64,000 nucleotides of DNA, taken from an uncultured Oscillospiraceae bacterium (GTDB taxonomy: Bacteria; Bacillota; Clostridia; Oscillospirales; Acutalibacteraceae). Below the pieces are notes generated by a model. The model saw nothing but the letters and a program-made list of their open reading frames with translations, had not been told where the DNA came from and searched no databases. A program made the translations under genes and the position numbers. Below are positions 46,601 to 55,300 of this stretch, one piece after another; positions within the stretch are counted from its first letter, which is position 1; every line of letters begins with the position of its first letter. Location: assembly GCA_948471205.1 (NCBI GenBank), contig CAOKRT010000004.1:62001-126000 (forward strand). The letters are read 5' to 3'.

Positions 46601-47136
46601 CTTCATCCAAGCCTGCGTTTTTGAATGACGGCGGCATGACACCCGGCGAAAAGGGAACGGCAATGCACAGCTTTATGCAGTTTTGTGATTACGTCAATTC
46701 CAAAAATAATCTTGAAGCGGAAATTGAACGGCTGCAGGAAAAGGCATTTATTACCAAAGAACAGGCACAAAGTCTTAACAGAGAAGAACTGAATGTTTTA
46801 TTTCATTCCTCCTTTGCAGACAGACTGTTTCATGCTGATAAGGTGTATAGGGAATTCAAAATATCTTCATTTGTTAAATTAAAGGATATAGAGGATATTG
46901 ACAGCGATGAGGAAGTTCTTGTACAGGGAATAGCGGACTGCATTTTTGAGGAAAACGGAGAACTGGTGCTTGTTGATTATAAAACAGACAGGGTAAAAAG
47001 CGAGAATCAGCTTTTGTCTATGTATAAAAATCAGATAGCTTTTTATAAAAAAGCTGTTTCAAAAGCGCTTGGAAAAAATGTAAAAGAGGCTGTTTTATAT
47101 TCATTTAAGCTTGGAAAAGTCTGCTGTTATAAATAA
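43642..47136 (+). CDS. addA: ATP-dependent helicase/nuclease subunit A
   Basis: 1,164 residues, starting at TTG behind a strong AGGAGG; the N-terminus W-T-A-Q-Q-N-N-A-I and Walker A A-A-A-G-S-G-K-T (Lys29) confirm this start. UvrD-type helicase motifs include I-L-I-D-E-Y-Q-D-T-N, V-G-D-V-K-Q-S-I-Y-R-F-R and V-A-L-T-R-A-K. A C-terminal RecB nuclease domain ends with L-V-D-Y-K-T-D-R-V. It is the motor and 3' strand nuclease of AddAB. Confidence 0.97.
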   Translation: MPQWTAQQNNAIHARNGNILVSAAAGSGKTAVLVERVKNLITDKTNPVNIDNLLIVTFTNAAAAEMKSRIASELQNIIRKNPGDINAQRQMSLLSCAKICTVDALCLNLVKDNFFHLGISQDFAVLDQAELNILSDTAIDTVLENYYQENDSDFLKLAELLSQPKDDSAFVSNIKKIHNYIYAQPFPFQWLGDMAELYNPQIPLKESKWYSCLTEEIRTSLEYGKELVLHCRDMLDPEDLLFEGYSKNIADDLNIYNYLLSGLEKGWNEIVASFKNVSFSRLAAKRNYESPIKAELTAKRDIYKSIVKDDLTALFCALEEDYTEDMKTLYPVFKKLCEVVEAVDRELLNLKAERNGYSFADIEHFAIQLLTVYGENGNVCKSEFAADLQNNYYEILIDEYQDTNEAQDLIYSMLSNGQNCFMVGDVKQSIYRFRLAMPQIFIAKRNKYNYYSKDSYNRNSKIILDKNFRSRKDICEYVNYLFSAFMSEKLGEIDYNSDEFLNYGADYAETNTPSAQIKILQNTKGGDFDENEAVYIAKTILNKVKSGELIKDGAVYRPVRYGDFAILLRSVKNHISKYNEVLTSFGIPVIADNASNLFESNEIKMLLSVLNVIDNPMQDIPLLAVMMSPLYCFSADEMAEIKTENENRKVNLYTSIVNSKSEKVKRFLEEIDMLGKIAVTMSVSSFIRFICEFKSIFAFANALGNGEQRCRNIEKFIGFAASFDASDSVGLTSFMRMVDKVSQSEKGIESASLNPAAENAVAVMSVHHSKGLEFPVVILAGASRRYNMLDLTEGLLVHSSLGIGMKMHNEEMLYNYNTIPYAVIKNLNKASLMSENLRVLYVALTRAKEQFITFVTVDSLESKIKKLSAKLSDGYIHPYQCRNITCDGDLILLGALMHQNGGELRKLSDTEVKTKAADFPLDLEIISSVDETKEMAEAEQAAANGEIISEIDKRISYNYDNRNLSAAAAKRTASSLDDSVKGFDYFASSKPAFLNDGGMTPGEKGTAMHSFMQFCDYVNSKNNLEAEIERLQEKAFITKEQAQSLNREELNVLFHSSFADRLFHADKVYREFKISSFVKLKDIEDIDSDEEVLVQGIADCIFEENGELVLVDYKTDRVKSENQLLSMYKNQIAFYKKAVSKALGKNVKEAVLYSFKLGKVCCYK

Positions 47137-47150
47137 TTTTAAAAAAACAC

Positions 47151-47179
47151 TTGCTTTTTATGCGTGATTGTGGTATTAT
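47151..47179 (+). promoter_or_regulatory. Sigma-A type promoter of rpmE
   Basis: TTGCTT (47151-47156) and TATTAT (47174-47179) are 17 bp apart, with TG one base before the -10. It lies between addA and rpmE. Confidence 0.7.
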
Positions 47180-47217
47180 TCCAAATGTTATGACATTATT
47201 GCAAAGAGGTGAAAACA

Positions 47218-47421
47218 ATGAAAGACGGAATTCATCCTAACTACGATACTTGCACTGTTAAGTGTGCTTGCGGCGCAACATACGAAACAAAAAGCACGAA
47301 GGGCGAGTTAAAAGTTGATATCTGTTCAAAGTGTCATCCTTTCTATACAGGTAAGCAGAAGCTTGTTGATACAGGCGGTCGTGTAGACAGATTCAACAGA
47401 AGATACGGTAAAAAGAACTAA
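47218..47421 (+). CDS. rpmE: 50S ribosomal protein L31, zinc-binding form
   Basis: 67 residues from the ATG at 47218, placed six bases after AGAGGTG; an in-frame GTG at 47209 falls inside that site. Four zinc cysteines are present in C-T-V-K-C-A-C-G and [10 protein letters not shown], so this is the zinc (C+) type rather than the zinc-free paralog. It has its own promoter and terminator. Confidence 0.96.
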   Translation: MKDGIHPNYDTCTVKCACGATYETKSTKGELKVDICSKCHPFYTGKQKLVDTGGRVDRFNRRYGKKN

Positions 47422-47431
47422 ACAAATGATT

Positions 47432-47459
47432 AAGGCAACGGTGTATCGTTGCCTTTTTT
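47432..47459 (+). terminator. Intrinsic terminator of rpmE
   Basis: AAGGCAACG (47432-47440) pairs with CGTTGCCTT (47447-47455) around a 6-nt loop, followed by TTTT and a further T-rich stretch. Confidence 0.92.
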
Positions 47460-47512
47460 GTTCTTTATTAATATATTATTTTAATGTACAGTCTGTTCTG
47501 CCGGGGTTGGTT

Positions 47513-48133
47513 ATGAAAGAATATAAAACAGTTGAATATGAAAATTCCGATGAATTTATTGAAAAAAAATCGAAATTCATAGGCTATGTAAAACCTGTTG
47601 AAACACAGGAGGAAGCGGCTGCATTTATCAGCGGCATCAAATCAAAGCATTGGGATGCAACACATAATGTTTATGCCTATGTTCTTAAAGAAAATAATAT
47701 ACAAAGATACAGTGATGACGGTGAACCTTCCGGCACAGCCGGTGTTCCGGTGCTGGATGTTATACTGAAAAACGGTTTGGTTAATGTATGTGTTGTTGTA
47801 ACACGTTATTTCGGAGGAACGCTCCTTGGCGCCGGCGGACTTGTAAGGGCATATTCACACGGTTCAAAAATTGCTGTTGAATCGGGCAATATGATAACAA
47901 TGGCACCGTGTAAAATTTTTTCGGTTTCAGTTGAATACAGTTTTTATGAAAGGATGAATATTCTGCTGTCCGATTTCGGTGCAAATATTGAAAATACGGA
48001 TTTTTCGGATAATGTGTGTATTACCTTTTCAATAAGGCAGGAACGTAAAGATGCGCTTCAGAAAAAATTAACCGATTTAAGCAACGGTGCATATCTTCTG
48101 AAAGAAATCGGCGAAAAATTTGCAAAAGTTTAA
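47513..48133 (+). CDS. YigZ/IMPACT family protein
   Basis: 206 residues from the ATG at 47513; an upstream in-frame start would run through the rpmE terminator and is rejected. K-K-S-K-F-I-G-Y, A-T-H-N-V-Y-A-Y, D-D-G-E-P-S-G-T-A-G and R-Y-F-G-G-T-L-L-G-A-G-G-L-V-R-A-Y are the full YigZ/UPF0029 signature. A C-terminal ferredoxin-like domain follows. Related eukaryotic IMPACT binds GCN1; the bacterial role is not established. No clear promoter lies in the 50 bp upstream. The gene is convergent with a metallophosphoesterase. Confidence 0.93.
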   Translation: MKEYKTVEYENSDEFIEKKSKFIGYVKPVETQEEAAAFISGIKSKHWDATHNVYAYVLKENNIQRYSDDGEPSGTAGVPVLDVILKNGLVNVCVVVTRYFGGTLLGAGGLVRAYSHGSKIAVESGNMITMAPCKIFSVSVEYSFYERMNILLSDFGANIENTDFSDNVCITFSIRQERKDALQKKLTDLSNGAYLLKEIGEKFAKV

Positions 48134-48155
48134 CCGCAGGATTATTCCTGCGGTT
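48132..48155. terminator. Shared hairpin at the ends of two convergent genes
   Basis: AACCGCAGGA (48132-48141) pairs perfectly with TCCTGCGGTT (48146-48155) around a 4-nt loop. It overlaps the YigZ stop codon on the left, and the minus-strand gene stops inside the loop. Only short T-runs follow on either side, so termination strength is uncertain. Confidence 0.65.
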
Positions 48156-48984
48156 TGATTAAATTTATTACATTTATTTCGGGATGATTGAACAGCCGCA
48201 AAGGGAATTCGGAATTGCCGAGCCCTCTGCTTATAATCAGTTTCGGTCTTTCGCCGAAGCTTCCGCGGGCATACTTGGGGAAAATGCCCTGTCCCGGGCT
48301 AAATACAGGTCCGATAAACGGCAGAATGAACTGACCGCCGTGTGCATGCCCGGAAAGCTGAAGGTCAAAATCATACTGCGAATAATTATTTTCTTTTACA
48401 TATTCAAAATTTTCGGGAAAATGACTTAAAACCAACTTAAAACCGCAGCATTTGCTTAACATTTCAAAGCAGGGTTTCATATCTTTATAAACAAATGTGC
48501 CGTTTTTTCTTGCCTTGTAATCTTCAAAATCTGCTTGGTTTTCGTCAAGTCCCATAATAGCTATTCTGTTTTTGTTGATTATTTCTTCGGAAATATTGTT
48601 TAAGAGAACTGTAAAACCCAAATTCTCCAGTTCTTTCATCAAATCTTCAAAATATGCAAGTCTTCTTTCATGGTTGCCCGTGATATAAAAGACAGGTGCA
48701 ATTTTTAACAGCTCTTTTCCGAAAGAGAACATTTTATTTTTGTTTTTGCCGCGGTCATTTATAAAATCGCCGGTAATCATTATAGCGTCGGGATTGATTT
48801 CTTTCAGTTTTTTCAGCACTTTAAAAAACGGTTTTGAATGCAGGTCGGAAAGCTGAACCAATTTTATATTATTCACTATATGTTTATTTTCAATGCGGTA
48901 TTCTGTAATATCTGTTTTATTGTTCTGATAATAACAAAATAATATAAAAAGAATGAAAACAACTGCAAGGATGCCGTAAATCAT
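48142..48984 (-). CDS. Membrane-anchored metallophosphoesterase (YkuE/YaeI-like)
   Basis: 280 residues from the ATG at 48984, which has AGAGGTG upstream; a longer frame reaching 49269 would run into the divergent dgt gene. One membrane helix (about 2-18) is followed by a calcineurin-type phosphoesterase domain: L-S-D-L-H-S, G-D-F-I-N-D-R-G, G-N-H-E-R-R and S-G-H-A-H-G-G-Q all supply metal ligands. The size and anchor resemble YkuE and the lipid A-precursor hydrolase-like group; the substrate is not known. Confidence 0.88.
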   Translation of the reverse strand: MIYGILAVVFILFILFCYYQNNKTDITEYRIENKHIVNNIKLVQLSDLHSKPFFKVLKKLKEINPDAIMITGDFINDRGKNKNKMFSFGKELLKIAPVFYITGNHERRLAYFEDLMKELENLGFTVLLNNISEEIINKNRIAIMGLDENQADFEDYKARKNGTFVYKDMKPCFEMLSKCCGFKLVLSHFPENFEYVKENNYSQYDFDLQLSGHAHGGQFILPFIGPVFSPGQGIFPKYARGSFGERPKLIISRGLGNSEFPLRLFNHPEINVINLIKPQE

Positions 48985-49003
48985 AAAATCACACCTCTTT
49001 TTG

Positions 49004-49032
49004 ATGATAAACCGTAATAATTGTTTCGTCAA
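49004..49032 (-). promoter_or_regulatory. Sigma-A type promoter of the metallophosphoesterase gene
   Basis: On the minus strand TTGACG (49027-49032) and TATCAT (49004-49009) are 17 bp apart, just upstream of the start codon at 48984. Confidence 0.65.
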
Positions 49033-49113
49033 GATAAAAATTTTAATATTTTTAAAGGGATTATTGCCTATATTGCGTATAAATAATAAGTAAAGTAATA
49101 AAAAGGTGATTTT

Positions 49114-50115
49114 TTGGATAAAATTATCAGAGAACGGGCTGAAAGCACTGAAAGAATAACATTGTCTGAAAAAGCCTGTTTTTCCTGCAATACAGCCGGA
49201 CGGGCTGTGCATGAAGAAGAATGCACAATAAGAACATGTTTTCAAAGAGACCGTGACAGGATTGTTCACTGTGAAGCATTCAGAAGATTAAAGCATAAAA
49301 CACAGGTGTTTCTTGCTCCTAACGGCGATCATTACAGAACAAGACTTACACATACGCTGGAGGTTTCACAGATTGCACGTACCATTGCAAGGGCGTTAAG
49401 ACTTAACGAGGATTTAACAGAGGCAATTGCGCTTGGACATGATTTGGGGCACACACCGTTCGGACATGCCGGTGAGCGGGCATTAAACAATCTTTCGTCA
49501 TTTGAATTCCGGCATTATGAACAGAGTGTCAGGGTTGTAAGCAAAATCGAAAAAGGCGGACAAGGCCTTAACCTTACTGCAGAAGTGGTTAACGGTATCG
49601 GCTGCCATACAAAAGGGAAAAAAGCCTTTACGCTGGAAGGTCAGATTATCCGTCTTGCAGACAGAATTGCATATATTAACCACGATATTGACGATGCCGT
49701 AAGAGCCGGCGTTATGTGTGAAAGCGATATACCCGAATATTTAAGAAATACACTTGGAAAAAGAAAATCAGAACGGATAAACAATTTGGTTTTTAATGCC
49801 GTGGAAAACAGTGATTATGAAATCAGCCTCAGCGCTGAATTTGAAAATGCTTTTTCCGAACTGCACCGTTTTATGAATAAAAAGGTATATACAAGCAATA
49901 TATGCAGAAAAGAAGATGAAAAGGCTGAGCATATTGTTGAAAGGCTTTATTTATTCTTTATCAGCAATGCAGAAAATATGCCTGCTCTTTATAAAGAGAT
50001 TTCCGAAAAAGAGGGAAAAGAACGTGCAGTATGCGATTATATTGCCGGTATGAGTGATACATATGCTTTAGAGCTGTATAAAAAATTATTTGTTCCGGAA
50101 TTCAGAATGGATTAG
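49114..50115 (+). CDS. dgt: dGTPase-like deoxynucleotide triphosphohydrolase (HD domain)
   Basis: 333 residues, starting at TTG with AGGTGA four bases upstream. HD-domain motifs: R-D-R-I-V-H-C-E-A-F-R-R-L-K-H-K-T-Q-V-F, R-L-T-H-T-L-E-V and G-H-D-L-G-H-T-P-F-G-H. It is related to E. coli Dgt, which cleaves dGTP to deoxyguanosine and triphosphate, but is of the shorter Firmicutes type whose substrate range is unproven. It lies directly upstream of dnaG. A promoter upstream is not clear (weak TTGCCT and TAATAA-like boxes at 49064-49089). Confidence 0.9.
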   Translation: MDKIIRERAESTERITLSEKACFSCNTAGRAVHEEECTIRTCFQRDRDRIVHCEAFRRLKHKTQVFLAPNGDHYRTRLTHTLEVSQIARTIARALRLNEDLTEAIALGHDLGHTPFGHAGERALNNLSSFEFRHYEQSVRVVSKIEKGGQGLNLTAEVVNGIGCHTKGKKAFTLEGQIIRLADRIAYINHDIDDAVRAGVMCESDIPEYLRNTLGKRKSERINNLVFNAVENSDYEISLSAEFENAFSELHRFMNKKVYTSNICRKEDEKAEHIVERLYLFFISNAENMPALYKEISEKEGKERAVCDYIAGMSDTYALELYKKLFVPEFRMD

Positions 50116-50140
50116 GAGTAAGACAAAGGGGGTTGAAATT

Positions 50141-51874
50141 GTGCCGCTGAATGATGCTTTTTTGCAGGAACTTAAATATAAAACAGATATTGAAGACATA
50201 ATTTCAACATATGTAACCCTTAAACGCAGAGGGTCAACGCTTGTTGGTCTGTGTCCGTTTCATAATGAAAAAACGCCGTCGTTTACCGTTTATCCCGAAA
50301 CACAGTCGTTTTACTGCTTTGGCTGCAGTGCCGGCGGCGATGCGGTTGGTTTTCTGCGAAAAATAGAAAATCTTGATTATATGGATGCTGTTAAAACGCT
50401 TGCCGAAAGAGCAGGCATGCAGATGCCGTCCGACGGCTTTGATGACAGTTTGTCCAAGCGCAGGCGAAGAGTGTTGGAAGCAAACAGAACGGCTGCCAAG
50501 TTTTTTCATGCCTGTCTTTTAAGCGAAATCGGAAAAAATGCTCTTGACTATTATTTGAAACGCGGTTTATCCAGGCAAACCATTGTGAAATTCGGGCTTG
50601 GCTATGCGCCGCAGTCTTTTGATGCATTAATAAAGCATATGAAATCAAAGGGTTTTACCGTGTCTGAAATGCTTGAAGCAGGACTTGTAAGAAAAAATGA
50701 AAGAGGCTGTTATGATAATTTCAGAAACAGGGTAATGACGCCGATTATTGATGTCAGGGGAAATGTTATTGCTTTCGGCGGACGTGTTCTTGATGACAGC
50801 AAGCCAAAATATATCAATACGGGCGATACATTGGCATATAAAAAAACAAATGAACTTTTTGGGCTTAATTTTGCTAAGGACAGCGGAAAAAGCAGTATTA
50901 TTCTTTGCGAAGGCTACATGGATGTTATTGCAATGCATCAGGCAGGTTTTACAAATGCTGTTGCTGGCTGCGGAACGGCGCTGACAAGTGAACAGGTGCG
51001 TTTGATAAGCAGATATGCAAAGGAAGTTATTTTGGCGTATGACGCCGATGAAGCAGGGCAGAAGGCGCTTCAGAAAGCAATACAGCTTTTTAAGCAGACA
51101 GATATTAAAATTAAGGTTCCTGTTCTTCAGTACGGAAAAGACCCTGATGAAATCATTAAAACCGTGGGTGCCGAAAAATTCGGCGGAATGCTTGAGGGCG
51201 CATCCAGCGACCTTGAATTTAAAATTCTTGAGCTTAGAAAAAAGTATAATTTAAACATAACACAGGGTAAAATAGATTTCGTTAATGATGTTATCAAAAT
51301 TCTTGCCGATACATCACCGATTGAAAGAGATTTATATGTTTCACGCCTTTCGGACGAGCTGGGCGTTGAAAAAAGAACCTTTAATGCGCAGCTTGATGCT
51401 TATGTTAAAAGAAAAAGCAGAGCGGACAGGAAAACAGGATATAAAAATATCATTCATGACAGTATCAGGCAGAATGCGAAAATAACATATGACATCGGCA
51501 CTTCTGTTAAAAAATATAAGGCGGAGGAACGGCTTATTTATTTGCTTATCAAATATCCGGACTGTTATAAGCTGCTTGGAGATTTCCGTGCAGAAAGCCT
51601 TACAGGCGGATTTATAAGAAAACTGTTTCATCTTATATGTGAGAATATAGCAAACGGCACGGATACCGATATAACCAATTTCGGAGACAGACTTACCGCC
51701 GATGAATGCGGCAGGTATTCGGGCATTATTGCAAGAGGAAAAGAAAGCAGAAATTCTAAAGAGGAGTTTTCTGACTGTGTTAAGGTTATTTCCGAAGAAT
51801 ACAATAAGAAATTCAGCAAAAACGCTTCGGAAATGGATGATGACGAATTCAGAAAAGCTTTTGGAAATACATAA
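50141..51874 (+). CDS. dnaG: DNA primase
   Basis: 577 residues from a GTG at 50141, preceded by AAAGGGGG; no ATG is available in this part of the frame. The zinc-binding domain has Cys38-x2-His41 and Cys59-x2-Cys62. The RNA polymerase core follows, with the TOPRIM motifs [10 protein letters not shown] and [11 protein letters not shown]. The C-terminal region binds the replicative helicase. It makes RNA primers and lies 14 bp before rpoD, the classic macromolecular synthesis pairing. Confidence 0.97.
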   Translation: MPLNDAFLQELKYKTDIEDIISTYVTLKRRGSTLVGLCPFHNEKTPSFTVYPETQSFYCFGCSAGGDAVGFLRKIENLDYMDAVKTLAERAGMQMPSDGFDDSLSKRRRRVLEANRTAAKFFHACLLSEIGKNALDYYLKRGLSRQTIVKFGLGYAPQSFDALIKHMKSKGFTVSEMLEAGLVRKNERGCYDNFRNRVMTPIIDVRGNVIAFGGRVLDDSKPKYINTGDTLAYKKTNELFGLNFAKDSGKSSIILCEGYMDVIAMHQAGFTNAVAGCGTALTSEQVRLISRYAKEVILAYDADEAGQKALQKAIQLFKQTDIKIKVPVLQYGKDPDEIIKTVGAEKFGGMLEGASSDLEFKILELRKKYNLNITQGKIDFVNDVIKILADTSPIERDLYVSRLSDELGVEKRTFNAQLDAYVKRKSRADRKTGYKNIIHDSIRQNAKITYDIGTSVKKYKAEERLIYLLIKYPDCYKLLGDFRAESLTGGFIRKLFHLICENIANGTDTDITNFGDRLTADECGRYSGIIARGKESRNSKEEFSDCVKVISEEYNKKFSKNASEMDDDEFRKAFGNT

Positions 51875-51888
51875 AAGAGGAGAATATT

Positions 51889-53019
51889 ATGGATAAAATT
51901 AATCTTTCACCGGCACAGCCAATATCAGAGGATAAGAAAAACAATGCTTTTAAAAAGCTTGTTGAAAAAGGAAAGGCAGTAGGTCATCTTACTGCGCAGG
52001 AAATAGACAATCTTATTGTTGAGCTTGATCTGGATGTGGATGAACTGGAAAAGCTGAATGATTTGATTGACGGTTCAAATATCAGCATTGTGGATGATTT
52101 TTCCGCAGAAGCACTTGACGGCATTACACTTGAGGTGGATTTGCCAAAAGACACGGATGCTGCAGATACGGTTGCAACAAACGATAATGCCGCTATGGAC
52201 GATCCTGTTAAGGTTTATCTGAAAGAAATAGGAAGAGTTCCGCTGCTTACCCCTGAAGAGGAAATAGAGTTTGCTATCCGTATTGCAGATGATGATCCTG
52301 TTGCAAAGAAAAGACTGGCGGAAGCAAACCTTCGTCTTGTTGTAAGCATTGCAAAACGCTACGTAGGCAGAGGCATGCAGTTTCTTGATTTGATTCAGGA
52401 GGGCAATATGGGTCTTATCAAGGCAGTTGACAAGTTTGATTACACAAAAGGCTTCAAGTTTTCAACTTATGCAACGTGGTGGATAAGACAGGCTATAACA
52501 CGTGCAATAGCAGACCAGGCAAGAACGATAAGAATTCCCGTTCATATGGTTGAAACCATTAATAAGGTTAAAAAAGCAAACAGCCAGCTTCTGCATCAAA
52601 ACGGCAAAGAGCCTACGCCGGAAGAAATAGCCGAATTTCTTGAAATGCCCACAGACAAGGTAAGAGAAATATTAAGAGTGGCGCAGGAACCTGTTTCTCT
52701 TGAAACACCCATCGGTGAGGAAGAGGATTCTCATCTCGGTGACTTTATTCCGGATGATGATGCGCTTGCGCCTGCCGATGCAGCATCTATGAGCCTTTTA
52801 AAGGAACAGCTTGCCGATGTTCTGAAAACGCTTACTCCGAGAGAAGAAAAAGTGCTTGCTCTCAGATTCGGGCTTGAAGACGGAAACCCGAAAACACTGG
52901 AAGAGGTTGGCAGAGTATTCAATGTAACACGTGAACGTATCCGCCAAATAGAGGCAAAGGCACTTAGAAAACTGCGTCATCCGAGCAGAAGTAAAAAATT
53001 AAAGGACTTTTTAGACTGA
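51889..53019 (+). CDS. rpoD: RNA polymerase primary sigma factor
   Basis: 376 residues. A short region 1.1 (1-65) precedes [11 protein letters not shown] (1.2). Region 2 has [13 protein letters not shown] and [13 protein letters not shown]; region 3 starts R-I-P-V-H-M-V-E-T. The C-terminal helix-turn-helix (4.2) has [20 protein letters not shown]. It is the vegetative sigma-A factor that reads the TTGACA/TATAAT promoters listed here. GAGGAG precedes the ATG; the stop overlaps the next start. Confidence 0.97.
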   Translation: MDKINLSPAQPISEDKKNNAFKKLVEKGKAVGHLTAQEIDNLIVELDLDVDELEKLNDLIDGSNISIVDDFSAEALDGITLEVDLPKDTDAADTVATNDNAAMDDPVKVYLKEIGRVPLLTPEEEIEFAIRIADDDPVAKKRLAEANLRLVVSIAKRYVGRGMQFLDLIQEGNMGLIKAVDKFDYTKGFKFSTYATWWIRQAITRAIADQARTIRIPVHMVETINKVKKANSQLLHQNGKEPTPEEIAEFLEMPTDKVREILRVAQEPVSLETPIGEEEDSHLGDFIPDDDALAPADAASMSLLKEQLADVLKTLTPREEKVLALRFGLEDGNPKTLEEVGRVFNVTRERIRQIEAKALRKLRHPSRSKKLKDFLD

Positions 53020-53228
53020 TGGTTACAAAAGAACAGATTAACAGAATAAATGAACTTGCCCGGAAATCAAAGGCAGAGGGGCTTAATGCGGCTGAAAAGG
53101 AAGAACAGGCAAAACTGCGCCGACTTTATATTGACAGCTTTAAGGAAAGCCTTGTGGGTCAGCTTGAAAACACGTATATAATTGACGAAAAGGGCAATAA
53201 AAGGAAAGTTACACGAAAAGGAAAATGA
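53019..53228 (+). CDS. DUF896 (YnzC/UPF0291) family small protein
   Basis: 69 residues. I-N-R-I-N-E-L-A-R-K-S-K-A-E-G-L-N-A-A-E-K-E-E-Q, then L-R-R-L-Y-I-D-S-F-K-E-S-L are the DUF896 signature, a two-helix bundle with a basic tail. The function is unknown; in Bacillus a relative is encoded next to the SOS gene yneA. The start overlaps the rpoD stop (TGATG), and the end overlaps tmk by four bases. Confidence 0.9.
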   Translation: MVTKEQINRINELARKSKAEGLNAAEKEEQAKLRRLYIDSFKESLVGQLENTYIIDEKGNKRKVTRKGK

Positions 53229-53890
53229 GAAAATTAATTATTATAGAAGGGCTGGACGGAAGCGGAAAGTCAACGCAGGTTCAGCTTCTTGAGGATTATT
53301 TTAAAAACAGTGCGGTATGTTACAAAAAAATAAAACTGCCCGATTATGACAGTCCGTCAAGCACGCTTGTAAATATGTATCTCGGCGGTGCATTCGGAAA
53401 ATCTGCCGATGATGTAAATGCTTATGCTGCAGGCGCCTTTTATGCGGTAGACAGATTTGCTTCCTATAAACTGAAGTGGGGCAAAGATTATGAAAACGGC
53501 ACAGTCATACTTGCAGACAGATATGCTACGTCCAATTCTATTTATCAAATGGAAAAAATTCCCGAAACACAGTGGGACGGCTATCTTGAATGGAGCGCCG
53601 ATTTTGAATATAACAAAATTGGAATTCCAAAGCCGGATACGGTTATTTATCTTGATATGCCTGTTGAAATCTCGCAAAAGCTTATGTCGGCAAGATATAA
53701 CGGCGACGAAGGCAAAAAAGATGTTCATGAAGTGAATGTTGCATTTCTGAAAAAATGCCGCAAAGCCGCACTTTATACGGCAGAAAAACAGGGTTGGAAT
53801 ATCATTGAATGTTCAGACGGTGAAAATCCGCTTCCGATTGAAGAAATTCATAAAAAAATTGTTGAAATTGTTGAGAAGGAATTATGTTAG
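53225..53890 (+). CDS. tmk: Thymidylate kinase
   Basis: 221 residues. Phosphorylates dTMP to dTDP. The P-loop is E-G-L-D-G-S-G-K-S-T (Lys15). A-D-R-Y-A-T-S-N-S-I-Y-Q is the DRY/H substrate motif, and a R-Y-N-G-D-E-G-K-K-D segment is the lid region. It differs from the common shorter Tmk in the middle region, and holB is not adjacent. The start overlaps the DUF896 gene and the end overlaps the next gene. Confidence 0.85.
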   Translation: MRKLIIIEGLDGSGKSTQVQLLEDYFKNSAVCYKKIKLPDYDSPSSTLVNMYLGGAFGKSADDVNAYAAGAFYAVDRFASYKLKWGKDYENGTVILADRYATSNSIYQMEKIPETQWDGYLEWSADFEYNKIGIPKPDTVIYLDMPVEISQKLMSARYNGDEGKKDVHEVNVAFLKKCRKAALYTAEKQGWNIIECSDGENPLPIEEIHKKIVEIVEKELC

Positions 53891-54777
53891 ATTTTAAAAT
53901 ACCGGATATGAATGATAAAGAATGGGTTGACGAATGTTTTTCCTATGCCCACAGCATGAATTGTGAATACACGTTCGGAAGCATTTATATCTGGCATACT
54001 GCTTACAGTACGAAAATTGCCCGTTACAAGGATTTTTTCATTTGCAGATGGGGAAAAGAAAAATATTCTTATTCACTTCCCATAGGAAAAGGTGATTTTA
54101 AAGAAGCAGTTGTTCAGATAATTGATGATGCAAAAGGACTTGGTATCGTTCCTGTGATATACGGAATTACCGAAAGCTATAAAAATATGCTTAATGAAAT
54201 GTTTCCGGATATGTTTGAATTTCATTATGATGAAGGAAGCAATGATTATATTTACAATGCATCGGATCTTGCAGAGCTGAAAGGAAAAAAATATCACGGA
54301 AAAAGAAATCATATTGCCAATTTTAAGCGCAATCATCCGAATTGGTGCTTTGAAGAAATCAATGCGGATAATATTTCCGACTGTATAGGTCTTCATACCA
54401 GTTGGATTTATGAAAAGGATGATAACGATTCTGATTATTCTCTTGAATTTGAATCGGTTCTGACCGGGTTTGAAAATTATAATGAACTTGGTTTTAAAGG
54501 CGGCATTATCCGTGTTGATTCAAAAGCAATTGCATATACCTACGGCGAAAAAGGCGCCAACGGCTGTTTTGTTTCCCATTTTGAAAAAGCGCCTGCCGAT
54601 GTACAGGGGGCTTATGCAATTATTAATCAGGAATTTGCGAAAAGACTGCTTGCTGACGGTTATGCGTTTATTAACAGGGAAGAAGATTTGGGCATAGAGG
54701 GGTTAAGAAAGGCAAAACAGTCTTATCACCCTGTATTATGGCTGAAAAAAGAAAGTGCAAAATATATTGGTGAATGA
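53884..54777 (+). CDS. DUF2156 protein (phosphatidylglycerol lysyltransferase C-terminal-like)
   Basis: 297 residues, no membrane helix. The N-terminal half has S-Y-A-H-S-M-N-C-E-Y-T-F-G-S-I-Y-I-W and a Y-S-Y-P-like element. K-Y-H-G-K-R-N-H-I-A-N-F followed by C-F-E-E-I is the family's central motif. N-R-E-E-D-L-G-I-E-G-L-R-K-A-K-Q-S-Y-H-P lies near the C-terminus. This is a double GNAT-type fold similar to the catalytic domain of MprF and to FemX proteins, which use aminoacyl-tRNA. The stand-alone form is of unknown substrate. It is overlapped by a GNAT gene. Confidence 0.82.
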   Translation: MLDFKIPDMNDKEWVDECFSYAHSMNCEYTFGSIYIWHTAYSTKIARYKDFFICRWGKEKYSYSLPIGKGDFKEAVVQIIDDAKGLGIVPVIYGITESYKNMLNEMFPDMFEFHYDEGSNDYIYNASDLAELKGKKYHGKRNHIANFKRNHPNWCFEEINADNISDCIGLHTSWIYEKDDNDSDYSLEFESVLTGFENYNELGFKGGIIRVDSKAIAYTYGEKGANGCFVSHFEKAPADVQGAYAIINQEFAKRLLADGYAFINREEDLGIEGLRKAKQSYHPVLWLKKESAKYIGE

Positions 54778-55295
54778 TGATAAAATTTACTGAAGACAAA
54801 GAACAGATTATTTCGCTTTGGTGTGATGTTTTCCGTGAAGACAGCAAAGAAGACGCTGCATTTTTTCTGGATAATAAAAAAAATATTTCATGCCTTGGCT
54901 ATTTTGAAAAAAACAAGCTTGTTTCTATGCTTTTTTTGGCACAGTGCAGTTACGGCAGTTTAAACGGAAAATATGTTTATGCTGTGTGCACTTATGAAAA
55001 CTTCAGAGGAAGGGGATTTTCCACAGCGCTGATAAATGAGGCGAAAAAGCATATGCAGGATTTTTTATGGCTGATACCTGCAAATGATTCTCTTTTTTCC
55101 TTTTATGAAAAAGCAGGTTTTGAAACGAGGCTTTATTCTGATAAAGAATATAATAATAAAATTATTTTTCATGAATGTAAAGATATAGTTGATTATTTGT
55201 ATGCAGGCAGTGATTATGCATTTCCGAAAGGAATGGTTTATTCCAAAAAGACATTTCCTGCCGGAAGTACAGGTTTTATAAAAGAAAGGGGATAA
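54774..55295 (+). CDS. GNAT family N-acetyltransferase
   Basis: 173 residues. The acetyl-CoA loop is V-C-T-Y-E-N-F-R-G-R-G-F-S-T-A-L-I, and F-Y-E-K-A-G-F-E closes the fold. It overlaps the DUF2156 gene by four bases and shares general size with Eis-like N-terminal domains. Tight coupling suggests that the two proteins work together; the substrate is not known. Confidence 0.8.
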   Translation: MMIKFTEDKEQIISLWCDVFREDSKEDAAFFLDNKKNISCLGYFEKNKLVSMLFLAQCSYGSLNGKYVYAVCTYENFRGRGFSTALINEAKKHMQDFLWLIPANDSLFSFYEKAGFETRLYSDKEYNNKIIFHECKDIVDYLYAGSDYAFPKGMVYSKKTFPAGSTGFIKERG

Positions 55296-55300
55296 AGATT

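Noticed and set aside
48985-49269. N-terminal extension of the metallophosphoesterase
   Set aside because: It would overlap the divergent dgt gene and its own promoter region, while a well-placed AGAGGTG supports the start at 48984.
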